From NCBI GenBank assembly GCA_946491915.1, contig CAMLYR010000080.1, positions 1 to 6,968 on the forward strand: a DNA stretch of 6,968 bases, read 5' to 3'. Numbering within the stretch: the stretch's first letter is position 1; every line of letters begins with the position of its first letter. This DNA comes from an uncultured Clostridium sp. GTDB lineage: Bacteria > Bacillota_A > Clostridia > TANB77 > CAG-508. The notes below the pieces were generated by a model. The model searched no databases and had not been told where the DNA came from. It saw nothing but the letters and a program-made list of their open reading frames with translations. The translations under genes were made by a program, and so were the position numbers. Below, one piece after another: positions 6,912-6,968 of the stretch.

Positions 6912-6968
6912 ATGAAAAAAATTAGTAGTGGTAAAGTTCGTGAAATTTATGAAGTAGATGATGACAAA
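6912..6968 (+). CDS. purC: Phosphoribosylaminoimidazole-succinocarboxamide synthase, N-terminal fragment
   Basis: The first 19 codons of a gene that leaves the window at the right edge. The product starts MKKISSGKVREIYEVDDDK, which fits the N-terminus of SAICAR synthase, where GKVRDIYE is the conserved nucleotide-binding start. The enzyme ligates aspartate to CAIR, the product of PurE, using ATP. AAGGA at 6896-6900 is the likely ribosome binding site, with a rather long 11-base spacing to the ATG. An ATG at 6901 is followed at once by TGA and is not a start. Position right after purE supports the call, although little sequence is present. Confidence 0.85.
   Translation, partial: MKKISSGKVREIYEVDDDK

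Overview
The window is strongly AT-rich, uses AGGAGG-like ribosome binding sites, and packs genes tightly into two divergent transcription units. Together with the gene content (class I PurE, an HDIG-type hydrolase, an MGDG-synthase/UgtP-like glycolipid glycosyltransferase), this suggests a low-GC Bacillota, most likely a member of the Clostridia. That placement is inference from style and protein families; there is no rRNA or tRNA in the window.

Left two thirds, minus strand (5049 down to 1): four genes in the same direction with gaps of 9, 37 and 35 bases, so probably one operon. In transcription order they are a dGTPase-like HD phosphohydrolase, a 642-residue two-domain glycosyltransferase (GT8 module fused to an MGDG synthase/UgtP-like module), a PlsC-type 1-acylglycerol-3-phosphate acyltransferase, and a second, smaller HD-domain hydrolase that runs off the left edge. 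The dGTPase-like gene is interrupted by one in-frame TGA at 4713-4711; the frame is open on both sides, with 112 codons before it and 493 after. PlsC makes phosphatidic acid, the precursor of diacylglycerol, and the UgtP-like half of the fusion would glycosylate diacylglycerol, so the middle of the operon looks like a membrane glycolipid module.

Middle (5050-5248): a 199-base divergent control region with a good extended -10 promoter facing left and one or two overlapping sigma-A-like promoters facing right.

Right third, plus strand (5249 to 6968): a PfkB-family sugar or nucleoside kinase, then purE, then the first 19 codons of purC. purE and purC encode successive steps of de novo IMP synthesis. 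The purE-purC gap holds the most striking non-coding feature: a 153-base element with perfect 35-base terminal inverted repeats and a second inverted repeat nested inside. It resembles a MITE or a REP/BIME-type mobile repeat and would fold into a very long hairpin in the purE-purC transcript.

Points most worth a second look: the in-frame TGA, the GT8/UgtP-like fusion, the 153-base inverted-repeat element, and a possible one-base frameshift at the 3' end of the glycosyltransferase gene. There is no CRISPR array, RNA gene, transposase gene or recognisable defence system here. No stretch longer than about 200 bases lacks a gene.
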